Shown here: positions 1-14,500 of the stretch, piece after piece
How the letters are laid out: each line of letters opens with the position of its first letter
How positions within the stretch are numbered: position 1 is the stretch's first letter
Source: Xylocopa sonorina
Taxonomy: Eukaryota > Arthropoda > Insecta > Hymenoptera > Apidae
DNA length: 64,000 bases
NCBI RefSeq assembly: GCF_050948175.1
Contig: NC_135198.1
Span: 3,485,001 to 3,549,000, forward strand
Direction of reading: 5' to 3'
Translations under genes and position numbers: made by a program
The notes under the pieces: model-generated
Told to the model about the DNA's origin: nothing
The model's input: the letters and a program-made list of their open reading frames with translations, nothing else
Databases searched by the model: none

Positions 1-3000
1 TGCGTAGGATAATATTAGCACTGTGTGCAATTCTGTTATAGTATTTTATTTTGAGGACACTGAGCAGAAATTCGAAAAGAATCCTCTTGTGACGCGTGAG
101 GAAAATCGAACAACCCTTGTTAACAGATTTTACTTCGAGCGATATCTTATACTATAATCTGTCAATTTCACTGTAAGATAATTCTTCTGTAGCTTCAGTT
201 ATTTTAAGGATATGCTTCATACCGTTTATACATGATAATCATTATGTATGCACACGAACTCGCATATGCATATATGGCGATAAGGCGTCTTTAAAGATGG
301 AATATATTCTAGATTTAAGGTACGAGCAAAAAAGGAAACATATCAGGAGTGGTCTGTCTTTTTGGAGGGATATGAATTCCACGATATTTCCCATTGAACG
401 CGCGTTATCGGATTTGCTGCAGCGCGAGAGTAATTTTAAGCAGTTTAAACGGGAGGATTTACGTTCGGAACGATTTATACGGAGCTTACGATATGGCCGC
501 AATTTCTCTGCTATTATCGAGATTAGTTTTCGAATCTAGAATTTGAATAGTATCGTTTTCAGTTGTTATTCTTACATCTTGTTTTTCATTTGAAATTAAA
601 AATTTAATTTTCTGAGAAATATATTAATAATATTTATTTCTATATTTAACATACCATAACAGAGTCCTGGTTGCTATTAAAAATATATTAACTTAATAAT
701 CTAATCAGTATCCAAATCGTTATTAGCTGTTTGCGAGTAGTTTGGTAAAGCGTCTGACCGAGCATCTGACTTTACATAGACTCTACTACTGTATCCTAAC
801 TCGTGATCCCCTTTCCTTCACGAAATACACGTATATGCTACTTAAAACGAAAAGTAATAATTTCTAAGCACAGGTAGATCAATGTTTCCAACTTAATACA
901 TTAGAAATTATATGATTTCATTTAAGAAAACAAAATTAATCAACCTCCATACATTGCATACGAAGAAACGAATTAGAAATTGCACAAAATCGTGGTCCAA
1001 ATGGGAACAAAGTAAATTCTATCTAAAATATTTTTCTATTTGGAATGGTTCCCAAGATAATTGCGTGGGCTGATTAAAATGAGACATCCTGTATACACGG
1101 TGAAATATTAGTATACCAAGTTAAGACGGCGGCGAGCGCAGTCGAGGGTGAGCGTCGTAAGAAGATTAAGCAACTTTCTACTCAGTGGCGGGACTTTTGC
1201 TAACGAAAGACCAACAGCAAGTAGAGAAACTGATAATGACAGTTCGTTCGGTATTAAGCAGAGCACCAAGCTAATCGAATTAATCTTGTTAGCATCTTAT
1301 TTCATCGCGACGCATTCAGCCGGCAAAACGAAAGCATCCCATCTACTCCCTTTTCTAATCAATTCCCCTCTAATTCACAATCTGAATGCAACGAATCCCT
1401 CGAACGCAAATTTCGTCAACAACCAAGCGTCTTAAACTCCAACGCGTCTCCAACTTTTATTTACCTATTTTTACACGGAAAATGAACTCAACTCCAGTTC
1501 TATCGCACGATTCAACGACTCTGTCGCACAAGGGATACGAACGCAAGTGACGAAAAAAATAGGATACGGTGTCGTCGTTCGTTGCACTTCCGGACAAACG
1601 GCAGCTCATGAAAGAAGTTTATCACTGTCGTAACTCGAGGCCCAGTCACGCGTCAGAGTTAGGTTTTATAATTTAATTTAGCTGCAAACGGGACCACCGT
1701 CGCGTTTAGGAGACACGCGTATTTACACGTCAGTTTATCAGCCGTAGCCATCTGGAGATCACCTGCTGGGGAATGCGGCACACGTAAGGGCGCAATTGGG
1801 GTTGGCGCGCGGACGCGGCCGGTGATGACGTAAAGCGGGCACCCACGGTGAAAAGTGCGCGTGGCAACGATCCAGCAACGAGCAAGTGTCCCAGCCTCGG
1901 GGAAAATGTGTCGACGAGATGAATCTCTGGTGATCCATCGAGGAACACGTGTAGTCCAGATAGATTAGATTAGGTCCACGATGCATCGCGGCTATGAACT
2001 CGATCTTCGATTTCTTTTAGTCACGTTCAATACGATATCGAAAATTGTACTCTGTTACCCACGTCTAAATTCATATACCTCACAGACAATATCTGGGAGG
2101 GTAAATATATGTATATACAAAACCGAATTTATAGGGAGCAGAACGCATTAGAGTATCTACAGAACTGTTCCCTTGAGAGAAACGAGTAAGAGAAAACGTC
2201 CATCATCGCGTCATCGTACATTAAAACAGAACAAATTCCACAATCAAAGATGCTTCTTCCATTTGAATTTAAATCACATCAAAGTATCTCTATTCCATAA
2301 AGTAGCTTAAAATATGTCCAATCTATCCCCGAAAGAAACGAAACCCCGAACCTCATCGACGCTTATTGATCTTCCATAACGCCTCCCAGTGGCGCGGTGA
2401 AATCGCAGTCGAATCCATCAAACGTTTTACGCGAATTCGCCATAAGTACACAGCGATCGCGCCTGGAGCGGGTCACGGACCGATCTATCAATTTAGTTTT
2501 GCGCGAGGGGTGATGGGCGCGGCGTTGGGTGGCTCGCGGAACGAAAGATTCGAGCGGCCCGGTTCTCGTCCCGCGGGACCCGGTAGCGGGCGCACGCGGG
2601 GGTGAAACTGGAAGATGGGTTATGGGCCTCCACTCAGCGCGACGTCGATGGCTGGCTCTTCTGCCTGACGCTAAGTAGAAAATCATGTCTGCCGTATGAA
2701 CGGGCACCCGGCGCTGGCCCGGCATCCACCGCGGACTGCTAATGCCAGGGGGGAGTGGCTGCGCCTTAAATGTATGCCGCGACCAAGTAAGACGATCCAC
2801 CATCGCATTCCAGCAAGTTTGTTCGACGTAACGCGAACGCGGAACCGTTTAATTCGGATTAGCAATTCTGATTGACGCCGCTCGGCAGATGGATATAAGC
2901 CAGCCACCGGCTTCTTATCGCGAGTGCGCGCTCGCTGACTGGCAATGGCATTACCGTGAATTACTTGGAATTCCGGCTGCATGGGACTCTGGGTTTCTTT

Positions 3001-6000
3001 CGTCTTTTTTTTTTATTTTTTACGAGAAAGAAATTGTTTGAACGAGATTTATTTCGATTCGCACGTCTGGATAATGAGAGAACGACATTGTTGGGAATAA
3101 TTTGGAGTAAATGCGAGTTGTTTGGATTTATTGGGCATTTTTTAGAATTTCTTTTGAGAATGAAAGTTATTGTTACTTTCTTGGGAGCTTATTTTAATGT
3201 CTTGCTCCATTTTGGTAAATTTTTAGTATCAAGTATGTACGTATTCTCGTTGAGATTGATAGTAATTTTATTTAACCGTTATTTAAATATCTTCTAACAA
3301 GAGGAGTGGGTGATCAGTCTCTAGAAATGCGCGGTGTGCTAAATTAAATTAGCGTGGAGATTGATGTTGTATCGCAGCCTGATGCGTCGTCAAATTGAGT
3401 TTGAAATGCGCGTACGCGAGCGTCTATGTATTTGGTTGGTGTACGCCCTTATGAGCGCGGCGCGTCGTATTAATTTGGTACACGTATATACCACAGCTAC
3501 CTTCGATATACACGAGTGCGCGTTTTATACCTACTGCGCTACACATCTATTTCACGAACAAACTTCTTCGTACATAAATTTACAACTGCCATCCGTTTCC
3601 CTTTAAACACAGACAAGCGGAAAAAGGGAGATACCGTGGATGAGAAAGTAATTACTTTGTCCAAGAGAACTCGATTAAAAATTGCAGAATATAAAATACA
3701 ATAAAATTATATCAAAAGACAGAATTTAAATTAACTTCTTAACTATACTATGAAAAGTCAAATTTCTAAAAGTTCCTTGGATTCATGATTCAGAAAGAAG
3801 CATTACCACGCGTAAAGGAAGCAACCTAAGCAACGAACGCGGATACCGATTAATAAATCCAGTCTGAGCGCGCGTTTCCGTTCCGCGAGATGCAAAGTAA
3901 TCAGGAAGGCGTGTAAACAGGCGACGTTTAGGCGCGTACTCGTAAAGCGAAGCGGGGAAGCGGTTCAATCAGGGTCAGGAGCCAAGGTAAACACATTAAG
4001 GGCGCAACATCTCCGGTAGGAAACATATCCTGGCCAATAGGGGGCGCGCGCCGCGACACGCTCGATTGCGACGGAAATTCGAGGCGTCTCGAGGAACGAG
4101 GGTGAAAAACTCGACGGGGGCTGCTGCGGCGCCGTCGCGCACCCCCCGGAATTAATCTCGCGTCTGTAAACTCCGTTTCCTTTTCGGCGCTTTCTTTTCG
4201 CCCGCCTGTTCACGAATGGAAACAATCGTTTCCACCGGGCGCAAACAGTTAGCTGCTTGTTACTTTACAGCCTGTTTACACGAATATCGCCGGGGAAGTT
4301 CTTTAATGCAGACGCACAGCCTTCGATTCCAACGAGAACGAACGCTACCCTCTTCTATTACACGACGAAACCAAATATAAACGGTGGTATTTCAACGTTC
4401 AAACATTTATTCGCAACAGTTTCCAGCAATGTTTCACTGGTACCATTAGACGACTTATTTATGCATCTATGGGGACTTAAAAAAGCGTAGACACATTATC
4501 GTATAAATAGTAAGAGTAATAAATTAATGGTACTTTATATGAAACGTAAAACCTTGTTAAAAAGGCGACAAAGTTTCAAAGATTAACCAATACTATTTTT
4601 TCATATTTAGACGCGAAAGATTTTAGTATCCAGTGAAGTATGATAGTTCAAAGAAATTATTCGCCCCGCTGGTTCAACGTTAAAAGAGTACGATTCCCAA
4701 TTTTCGATCAACGGAGGAACTTAAAGCGTCGAATCGATCGTCTGTCTGCCGTATAACGTATTCCTCCTCCGTATAATGCGACCAATCATGGTATCGAGAT
4801 CCCCCTGGGACTCCCTGTACTTGGCCTCCTCTCGTTCGCAGTCATTCATGCGATCGCTGGCGGTGATCTCGGAACTTTTCCGGGACGACTCGTCCGAACG
4901 ACGGCCCGTACGATAGCGAGGGGGGGTTGGAAAGTTCCGGTTGATTCGATGAAATTTAGTTACGCCCGGGCAAAGTTTCGAGAAAACTATCGGGGACACG
5001 GCGTAACCGTTGCCGTTACATTTTCATGAGTCGACGGAACTCCGCGACGCGTGTAATCAATAGGATGTTAATTTCATTCCCCGTCGATTCACGAAAATTT
5101 CGTTATCGCGGCAATCACTGGGGCAGCGGAAGTTCCGCCGTCCATCCTGTTATTTAACGTCGTCGCTAGTTCGTTTCAGACGAAACGGCGAGTTTGCCGC
5201 GCGCGGTACTCGCTGGTTAGGATGCGTCGGGGGATGCGTGGCTCGTCTGAAAGGGTGGAACTGTCCAGCTACATTTACTAATGTACATTTCTCTCGATAT
5301 CGTGCTAAAACCGACTCTTTGATAAATAGATGAATACATCTACAGATAGATGAGTATATAACATATATACAGTAGGACCATTAAAAAAATTTTGACCAAC
5401 GAAACAGCTGGGTCAGCATCCCTAGAGGGTGACATCGATGAAATTTAATCTGAAACAATTCTTACAATGCTTGAATTTTAATTTCCCTTGTATTCTTGTG
5501 CTTTAAGTTATTCTGTACGTATAATTCATTTACGTATGGAACTTTGTATTGTAATAAATTGGTTCACCCTCTCGTATCGATTAATTCTTAATCAACAGGA
5601 ACGAGACTGAAATAAAATAAGGAGGTGCTAACGCGGCGTAATAGCGACGATCATAACGACAATTACGGAGGAAACAAGCTTTAATAATTTAGTCTCTCAA
5701 CAGCTCGGCGAGCTTATTTTATCCGAGTCATTTATCGCAACACGAATTCACGCTCTCGCGTTACTGCCGGCGTCGAATGGGATTCCGGGATACTCATTTG
5801 TCGTAACCTGGCGCCTAGAGTACGACGGCGTCACGTTGACTGGTCGAATTTGCAATAAAGAAGATAGATGGGACGAGGGGAATATCGCAGGCTAATCTTT
5901 TAACCCACCCGTTTATCATCCGTTTCCTACCTCATTCGTTATTCATTAATGTTCATTTTGTTTCACCGACTGAGAGACGCACCGCGATCTTCACCTAGAT

Positions 6001-8440
6001 CAATTTGTTCCTTTCAACGTCCCACCTCAAGGAGTTCCCCTTCCTTCTTCCCCTAACAATAAATTTATTACGCGATGCATTCGTGGAAAAATTTGCCTTG
6101 TACTTTCCAATTCGAGAGACCCAAGTATCTCGCTCTGCGGATGAACCTAATAACTCACGTACAGCAAACAACAAACGATCTCTCAGAGATCGGTTCAATT
6201 CCGCCAATTCAATATTCAATCGCGCCTAAAATAACCGGAGAACGGAAGTCGAACAAACGATCCCTCATTTTTTATCATCCACCGCGTTTAATAAGATGCA
6301 AACGACGTTCCCTCGGCAAGAAGTAGCTCCGCATTCCCAGAGAGTATTACGTCTGTGAGTGGGGTCCGGAAAATCTTTCGCCCGGCGGGCATCCGGCTGG
6401 CTCGCGTGCCGCTCGATACTCCCACCAGCGGCGTTAACCTCGCTCGCGGAATTCCTTTAATCCGCCATAATCGCGGCATGATATTTTCATAATCCAGCTG
6501 GGGAACTTTTACCAAGGCGGACGGGGTGTATTTTGACGTCGAGCGTCGACCACGGCCAGAGTGGCCCATTTGGGAGCTTGTATCTACCTCTTAACGTCGA
6601 ACGAGAACGCGCTGGGTGGCGACCGGAAGCGGGGGCGGAACGGCGGCACAGGGACAGAAGGTAATTCCGGCAAGCTGGCGTTACTTTTCGCAAATTATCT
6701 CGCCGGAGCTAGCTACCCCCGGAGCACTTGGTCTGAAAATTATCTACGCCCATCCTGGGCGCGGGATGCTCTTGTCTTCCGGCGTTCCACCCTGAAAATT
6801 GCCTTCCTTTCTCGCGTCCGCCAGACCCGACCCCATCTCGTCGTTCCTCGTACAGCGCTCGCGTTCGAAAGGGTTCGTCCGGGCAGCAGTTACGCGGGAT
6901 CGTTTGCGGAAAAAGTAAAAAAGAAAGTGCCGTGAGAAATCGGGCGAGCGCGGCGGCGGGGCGAGGACAAAGCTGGTGGAACGGCGAGATGGTTAGAGGG
7001 AGAGAGCGGAAGTAGGAGCCGGTCCCGTCGAAGGGAGAACCATTGTTTCCCCGAGTGGGCCGCAAAAGAGCGTCGTCGAGTTAGAGGGATGTTTGTCTTT
7101 AATTAAAATCAGTCACAACCCGTTTCACGTGCTCTGACAATTCTCCCCGTCCGTCCACCCTCGCCGTCCTCGACGTCCTTCGCCGTCCTGGTCCCTCTAT
7201 CTAGCGCGCTCAACCACTTACCGGTTTGTCAAGCAAAATTCTTAATATCCAATTATTCCACGCTGCTTTTAATTAGTTGCGCATCCGCTCGCTCGTGTTT
7301 GGCTGTTTTCGATTGCGGTTCGGTTGAAAGCCGATCCCATGGGGACGGGAACTTTGTTCTTTTTCCAGCTGGGGAAATGAATTTTCCTTTGACAAAGCTT
7401 CCTGGGTATCGTCGAAGAACAGTGCGAGTATACGCAACGTGTAATACGAGCTCGTTGCGTTTGAGCTTATCGTGTTATGGGAGTAGCGAGCTTTCTTTAT
7501 ATCGTAATTTTCTAGGTTATGTTCTCCGCTCTCTGAGATCCTCCATTTTGGTTCACGCGAGAAAGAAGCGCGCACTCGAGAACAGTGTCGCTCCAGTGAC
7601 ATCGGTTGAGGTTTTGCAGAAAAAATGGCGACCGCAACGGCGCACCACTAGTCGCGAAGTTTATTTTCACGGGAAATCCCGGTAAACGAACAATCCTCGA
7701 ATAAGCTGTCACTTTCCCGCTTTGTGCTCGCTGCGCGAACACTCTCGCTTCTCTTCGGTTAACGCGGCCACAATCGCGGCATAATGAAAACCTCCCTTTC
7801 GCGCGCTCGCTCTCGTTTATTTTCAGCCGGTGCGCGGCGTTTCTCTTCAACGCTTTTTTTCATCCGCGTGTTTCGCAGCCTACGACTGTTTAACGCGAAC
7901 CGATTGTTGAACGGCAACAATGAGAGGCGTGCAAGGCGCAGGTTTTCATCCGTGCGCCCGCACGCGACGAGAGGAGGAAAACGCGGTCCCGTGTGCACCA
8001 ATGGCGTTGGCGTGGTATTAAAGTTCGCTGCGAGCGATGAACGTGACTAATTGAGAAACTTGAGGGAAACGGCTCCACAATACGGTGACTCTCCTTTGTA
8101 ATAGGATTGCTTCCTGTCGTGCGTTACCGTTATTTAACGGCGTTAATGTAAGGGAAAATTTCATAGCCCGCCCCCAGACTATGAGCATCTTGTTATTTGT
8201 TAGGAACGGTGAATGGAATTGAATTAACGCCACCGACGCGTGTTTGCCAAGTGTTTCCAGGTGTCACGGGAACTTCGCGAAAGCGAGAGAGAATTCAGCG
8301 AGGCTTCTGAAATATCAAAACGACCCAGAGTCCCCTCCACTCTGTTTTCACCCCTTGTAACGCGGTCCCAGCCATTATTAAAACTTATCGCGAAGTTACA
8401 CGTTAAGGTTCTGATGCAGTCTGAGATTTAAGAGACTCAA
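1..8440. other. Non-coding DNA, probably intron or intergenic
   Basis: No exon is supported here on either strand. Open frames are short, overlap on both strands and lack splice-site context or recognisable protein motifs. AT-rich stretches alternate with CpG-rich blocks (for example about 1700-1900, 2400-2950, 3900-4240 and 6350-8000). If the minus-strand RYK-like gene that starts near 26.5 kb continues to the left, this stretch is intron 1 of that gene, but no downstream WIF or kinase exon was seen to prove it. Confidence 0.5.
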
Positions 8441-8590
8441 CCGCCGCAGTGAATCACTACTCTTAAGCAACTGGACTGTCGGGACCGAAGAATGAGGGAA
8501 TGCACCACTGGGAATCGAACTTGGACTCTCTGACTGGAAGGGAAGGTCTCTGCACCCCTAGCTAAAGCGTCTCTCCTGGTCTCTTCGCTC
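8440..8590 (-). repeat. tRNA-derived SINE-like element (degenerate)
   Basis: On the minus strand the sequence carries an A-box-like TAGCTAGGGG (8564-8555) and, 34 bases on, a B-box-like GTTCGATTCCC (8520-8510). These are the two parts of an RNA polymerase III internal promoter at the spacing found in tRNAs. No good seven-base acceptor stem or clear anticodon arm can be drawn, so a working tRNA gene is unlikely. A tRNA-derived SINE head or an old tRNA pseudogene fits better. The outer limits are approximate. Confidence 0.55.
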
Positions 8591-11500
8591 CTATAGTTTC
8601 TTTTCCTTCTTTGAATATAGAGACTTCTGATATATTAAAATGTCTACAGTATACGCACGCATTTTTTATTTATAATAATCGATATGTCAAATATAAATGA
8701 ATGTTTAAGAATCAGTGGGAAAAAACATAATCCAAGGCGAGAGGAAACTATTAGTCAGGCTATTTCATACGTGACGAAATCCTTGGCTAGCACAGTGTGA
8801 TGTTTGAGGATTAAGGTCCGACGAGAAACGTCGCTTAAGCATTACATGGCGATTTTGACAAGACTTGGCAGGCTTGCAGAGTAGTCGAATATTTTCGACA
8901 CGATCCCTGTCCAGGGGGTGACACGCATTCTAAGATCCGTACATACGCGTGCGACAGCAGTGTTTCATGAAATTGCATGTGTATGAGTGATAAATTGTAA
9001 AAAACGTCGTCCCTTTATTTTCAGATATCCGTGATGGAACCTGTCAGGCTTATTGTTAGCGTTATCTCTCTCACCCCATAGATCCGTATCCGTATTGCAA
9101 AGTAGAGATTTATTGGCTGCGATATTTTACACTGTTCCACTAATCCGTTACTGATGCACGCTATCAAGATTGTTTCAGAGATTTTCATGTCGCGCGTAGC
9201 GCTTCGAATACTTTCACGATTTTTAATGATTTCAGATTATGTAGAATAACATTTGGACTCGATAAATTCCACTCCTTAATTGCAGTGTTCTTAGAAAATT
9301 CGTGCGAAACTCGTGATGTTTTGCGTAGCGACGATTAATCGTTTTGTTAAGCTTATTTTAAACGAATTATAATATGAAATGCGTGACGTAATGTTTCGCA
9401 TTTAAATGACTGTTCACGGTTAGGAAAGGGCTCTCCATTTCCGATTACGTGTAACGTGAAGCACACCCAAGGGACGATTGTGCCATCGTACGCTGCAACA
9501 TGTAAACGCTTATATTCTAATTTGTACTTCATTATAGGATATGTATCCCCCGGCTTGGAAATTAACTTTTAATTGAAACGAATCGTGTGTTTCTGCCACT
9601 ATTGGATTTCCACTGAAATATGTATAACGTGCGCGCATAGCAAATCACTGCGGTGCAACGAAGCAGTTTTCTCTCCTGGGTATAATGAGTTTCGCTGTGC
9701 CGCGAAAAAAAAATTCATTTCTTAATAACAAGCGTGATAAAATTTTTAAATAACTGTTGCTATATTGCGTTTCATTAAATTTCACGCATTACGTACATTC
9801 GCTTTTACCCGTTTCGAGGCCACTACTGTTTCTATATTATAAAACGAGATAGAAAGAAAAGGTAGCTAATGCTTATTTTAAAAAATTGTTCGCGTTTAAA
9901 GGGAACCATTATTCGGATAATTAAATATTTCTCGATTTTAAAGTACCATAAAGAAGAATCTCGCTTACTTTACGATATATTGCTCAATTCCAACGTCTCT
10001 CCCATTTCGTCCTTACCGCGCGTTCTGTTTCTTCGCTAACACTCGACGCTATCGGAATTCCATTTGATCTCTCCACGAACGGCGACGTGCTGCGCGCACG
10101 TCCGTCGCAGATTTATCCCGGCCAGAACTCGATTACTTCCTCTCGATTCCTCGATATATCCGCCGTCCCCCCCGTTCGGTGTCCAGAAACGAAAAGGAAT
10201 AAATCCCCGCGCGGCGCGCAAGACAACGCGGAACGAACATGCACAGCAAACCGAGCAAAAGAATGAAATGCACATGCAAAGGGGGTGAGGGGGAGGTAAA
10301 GCGAGAGGGTAGTATCGATTTACCTGCAGGAAATAGCCGTCAATCGGCAACAGGCAACGAGCAACTCGAGCAACGGAAACCATCTTTCGTTCTCTCGCGC
10401 ATTCACCCCCCTCTGCGCCCGTTCGAGTCGCGAAAACACGGGGGTGAAAAAAAGAAAAAATAGGAGGAGAGGTGGAGAGCGGAAAAATTGCACGGAAAAA
10501 GTTGGTCGTCGATGAAGGGTAAAACAATGAGCACAAAAGTCTCCTTCCGCGGATGGTTCGGCTCGTTCTTGAAATTCGTCCATGATTACCGCCGGCTTCT
10601 TAATTAACCATCGCTGATTGAGAACCAGCCCACCACGCCACGCTCGCCCCCGTGCCGTCCTCCGCGGCGGTGGCGATAATTAGACGAACTCGCCGACTGG
10701 CCGGAATTTTTAATTGGCGAGTAACGCCGGAACAATTTCTTTTCGCCGCGAGATCGAAGGGACGCGGAAACAACGGAATCAGAACTTGCCTCTGACTGAG
10801 AAAGTTAATCAAATTGTCGACAGGAACGGAATTACACGGCCTGCTCGTTGTCGGTAACTTTGTGAACGTATTTCTCCCTTTTTTCTTTTTTTTTGTGAGA
10901 AAGTTCGCATTCTCTTCTGTCGCGGTCACTTTTTTAAGGGAATTAATTAAAATTTTTGAACCCTTCTCCTGCATCTTTCTCTCTTTTGTTTGTTTCCCAT
11001 AACGCGAATACTAAATTTATATAAAATTTAGTGGTACACATGAAACTTGATAAATGGGGATTACGTGCGCGTGTCTGGCCTCCACGAGATGTTAAGAGCA
11101 ATTTCAGCTAACGTGCCGAAATATCGTTTAGTTTAATCATGCTACTGTAAACCAAGCAACCGGAATTCATGTAACATGATTAATCTGAACGAAGTGTAAC
11201 GTGATGGTGCATCGAGTCTAATGTAAACTAATGACACTTCTTGTTTAAGTAGAAAGAGCTTTTTTTTTTAGTGAACAGCTGCATGAATTTACATTACTGA
11301 GGCTAGAATCAGTGCACGCATTCACTAGCTGTAAGTAGATACACCCAGCCTGGTCAGTCTATCTACTTATTGTTCTCATTATAATTGCAGAATATTATAC
11401 AGTTTCAAAAGCAGAATTTAAAGTTATAATGTCAGATTTTGGAGATATTTTTCATGTTTTATACTGCAATAATATAAATTTCGGGAACAGTGCAAGTATA

Positions 11501-14500
11501 TTAAATGATACCTGCAATATATGTAACAATACTTGGAGTAAATTGTAGGTATTATCCTTGCTGTGCACATTTTTAAATACTTTATCTCAAATTCGTCACG
11601 AATATTTATGTGCTAATAAAATAATATTGCGATACCACTTTGAGTTGTTATAAATTATTTTCCCGACCGTACATCCTCCAATGTGACATTTTTCAATGGA
11701 CTGCTACATTTCATTTTTATAATACCAATCTCTTGTCACGATAAGTACTATGAATATACTTGGTCCTAGCTAATTAGTATACAAATATTAAGACGAATAT
11801 AATAATATGTATAAATATCTGTTGTATTTATATACAATTTAGCAACTTGTAGAACCTAGTATTACACTAAAAAGATTAGCAGGACCCTGAATCAAAAAAT
11901 GAATCGTCAAATTACCAAATTTACCAATAATCGCTACAAACTAGTTGTTGGAGTCAATTCACCCTTCAAGTACCAGAAATTTATAACAATAACGACGAAT
12001 CTTTGACATGTCTAAATGGAGAACAAACTTGCGCACCAACTCTTCAATAGTGGCCAATCGAGCCGCTCCTGCGTTCGCGTTTTCCGCATTAATGGCAACG
12101 GATGCCATCTCGCGAGTCTCTCAGCAGGATCTCTCGGTGTTCTAAGCGGGATCCTGGTTCAGACACTCGTCACTGGATTTATTTCCCCGACGACGCGTCG
12201 CAGGTTACGTACCCGGGGCTTGTCGAATTGGATTTGCCTCGAAAGGATCCTCGCGTAGACGTCAAGAACTTCTCGCCCTTCCGCGGCCGTTATCCTGCCA
12301 ACTGCAGCCGGCAATGCACCTACGACTCCTATAATTCTCCCGACGATTCCCTTCTATGCCGTGTCTGACTTTTGACGTCGGATTTATCGCACGGGAACAC
12401 CCACCACGCTTATTGATACACCTGCTAGACGAGCTCGCGTACAGTTTCCAAGTTTCGCGCTACGACCACGCGAACGAGACCGAGCGACATAGTCGAGGCA
12501 AAGGATCGAGCATCGAATGGAATTCTGCACGACACGAAACACTCTACCATTACGTATCTCCTTGCGTTTAGTGTCTGAACACGCGACTGACACTGATACG
12601 GTTTATGGAACTTCCCATCTCTCGATACACTTCCGATACAATGGCTACGGATGGATCGATGCATGGCTCTGTTCGAGATTTGAGATTTCCATGGTCTCTC
12701 TGGTATCGTGCAATTAGATTTCGAGTGTGAATAATGTTTCTTTGCTTTTTTTTATTTGGAAATATATTTCGAGGTTTCATGTGCAATGCAGCTCAGTTCA
12801 TCGAGACTCAAATGACACGCTGATACTGCGCGTCTCTTGGGGATTCGTTATTTAAAACTGGTGCTCGTGTTTCCGTTTCATTGCTTACCAATCAGACTCT
12901 TTAATTGGCCACTGGAGCAATTAAAAAAAAAAAATGAATATATATTTACAGGATTGATCGCAATTTGGATTCCAACGATGAGTGCCTCTGTTATTCGCAA
13001 TTTAAGTCCGCAACCGATTTACCTTGACGCGATTCATTTTTAATATCCATCCACTTCACTTTTCGCGCGATTTTCAAGAATAGGATTGCAATGAGATACA
13101 CCTCGTATACTTGTGTGTCGCGGTATTGTTTATTATTATATACAGATTATCGATTATCGTGAGCAGCTGAAAGGAACGGTATCGTCGGCGATCCCCGTGT
13201 CGGTAATAAACAGCAAATGCGAGCACGACTACTGAATATTCATCGGAGCCGCGGGATTATTTGTTTTCCCAGCCGTGTCGAATTTTTCCACGGCCGCGTT
13301 TTCGAGGCCAGGACAAACGAGCCGCGGAGGCGCGGCCGGCACGGCGATTTATAGAAAGTCATCGAGTTTCCCGAAATTATAATTAACGCCCACGTCCGCC
13401 CCCGTTTTAAATTACATTCGACGGGAATTTCCATCCGCGTTCGACTGTTCCCGCGCGACTAATAGCAGTATTTATCGGCAGATAGCGAAATTACGAACAT
13501 TTTTCAGCCTCTTTTAATGCAATTATACCGACGGAATATGAACTGGGAATGTCGTTAACGAGATATCGAAAACGTGGCCAAGCACCGCCGTCGCGCAACG
13601 ATTCACCAGAATAATTAAACACCCAGGACAATATTATAATTTCAATCCTTCTTCCTCCTCGCGTCGAAACTCTGCGTTCATCCCTGCCGCAATTTACCTG
13701 TACAGGGCTGGTGACTGCCTTAAAATTTTCCCAAGAAAATCGTTTCGCGTCGTACGTAGCTGGAAGAGACAAACGAACGGTCGCGTTATCCGCGTAATGA
13801 ATTTTTTACTATCCCAGGGGGCCATCGATCGCGCCTCGACCGGAAACGATAAAGTACCGGCGTATTAGACGGCGCATTCCCGGGCGAGCGACGCGAGAGG
13901 ACAGCTGGAAAAGGCGAAACGAAACAGCGGAACGAACGGGAGCGCTCGCGAAACCAGAGGGGGGCCATAAAAAATGGCCGAGGATCACGAGCAATTTCCA
14001 TCGGATGGCACCGGGACCCGGTATTACGCCTGCGAGCAGATTTTACGCCGTGATAGAGTTCGACAGGTACGACCGCTTTTGCCGTACGCGCGCGCAGGGG
14101 CCACGCGGCGCCGGACCATTCGACAATTTCCTACGCATTCCGATCTCCGGGAAACCGGCCATTTTTTTCGACGCACCGACGTTTCCCTGTCATCGTGACT
14201 CTACCACCGACACTCTCTTCCTCTGTTTATACGAGCATTATAGCTCGACCACTTTGCGTACGGCAAGTCTAATATTTTACCAAGCGAGAGCACTTCGGCT
14301 CTCGCCCGCTGCCGCGTTCCACAGGACGATTCTCAACCGGTGGTCGAACGATTTCACCGATCACGACTGGATATCGAGTATAATTCTACAGATGCACCGA
14401 TTGAACGCGTTGCTCGTCGTATTTTATTGCGCGTACGTATCGTGTACGCGTATCATTCGGAAATTATTGATCGTATCCTATTATACGTATGTACTATACG

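Noticed and set aside
1080..1100. GACATCCTGTATAC, resembling the end of some dispersed insect DNA elements
   Set aside because: A single short word with no matching inverted terminus or target-site duplication nearby.
10036..10583. Frames of 166 and 87 codons on the minus strand
   Set aside because: They overlap each other and plus-strand frames in a purine/pyrimidine-skewed, CpG-rich block. They have no family resemblance and no splice context.
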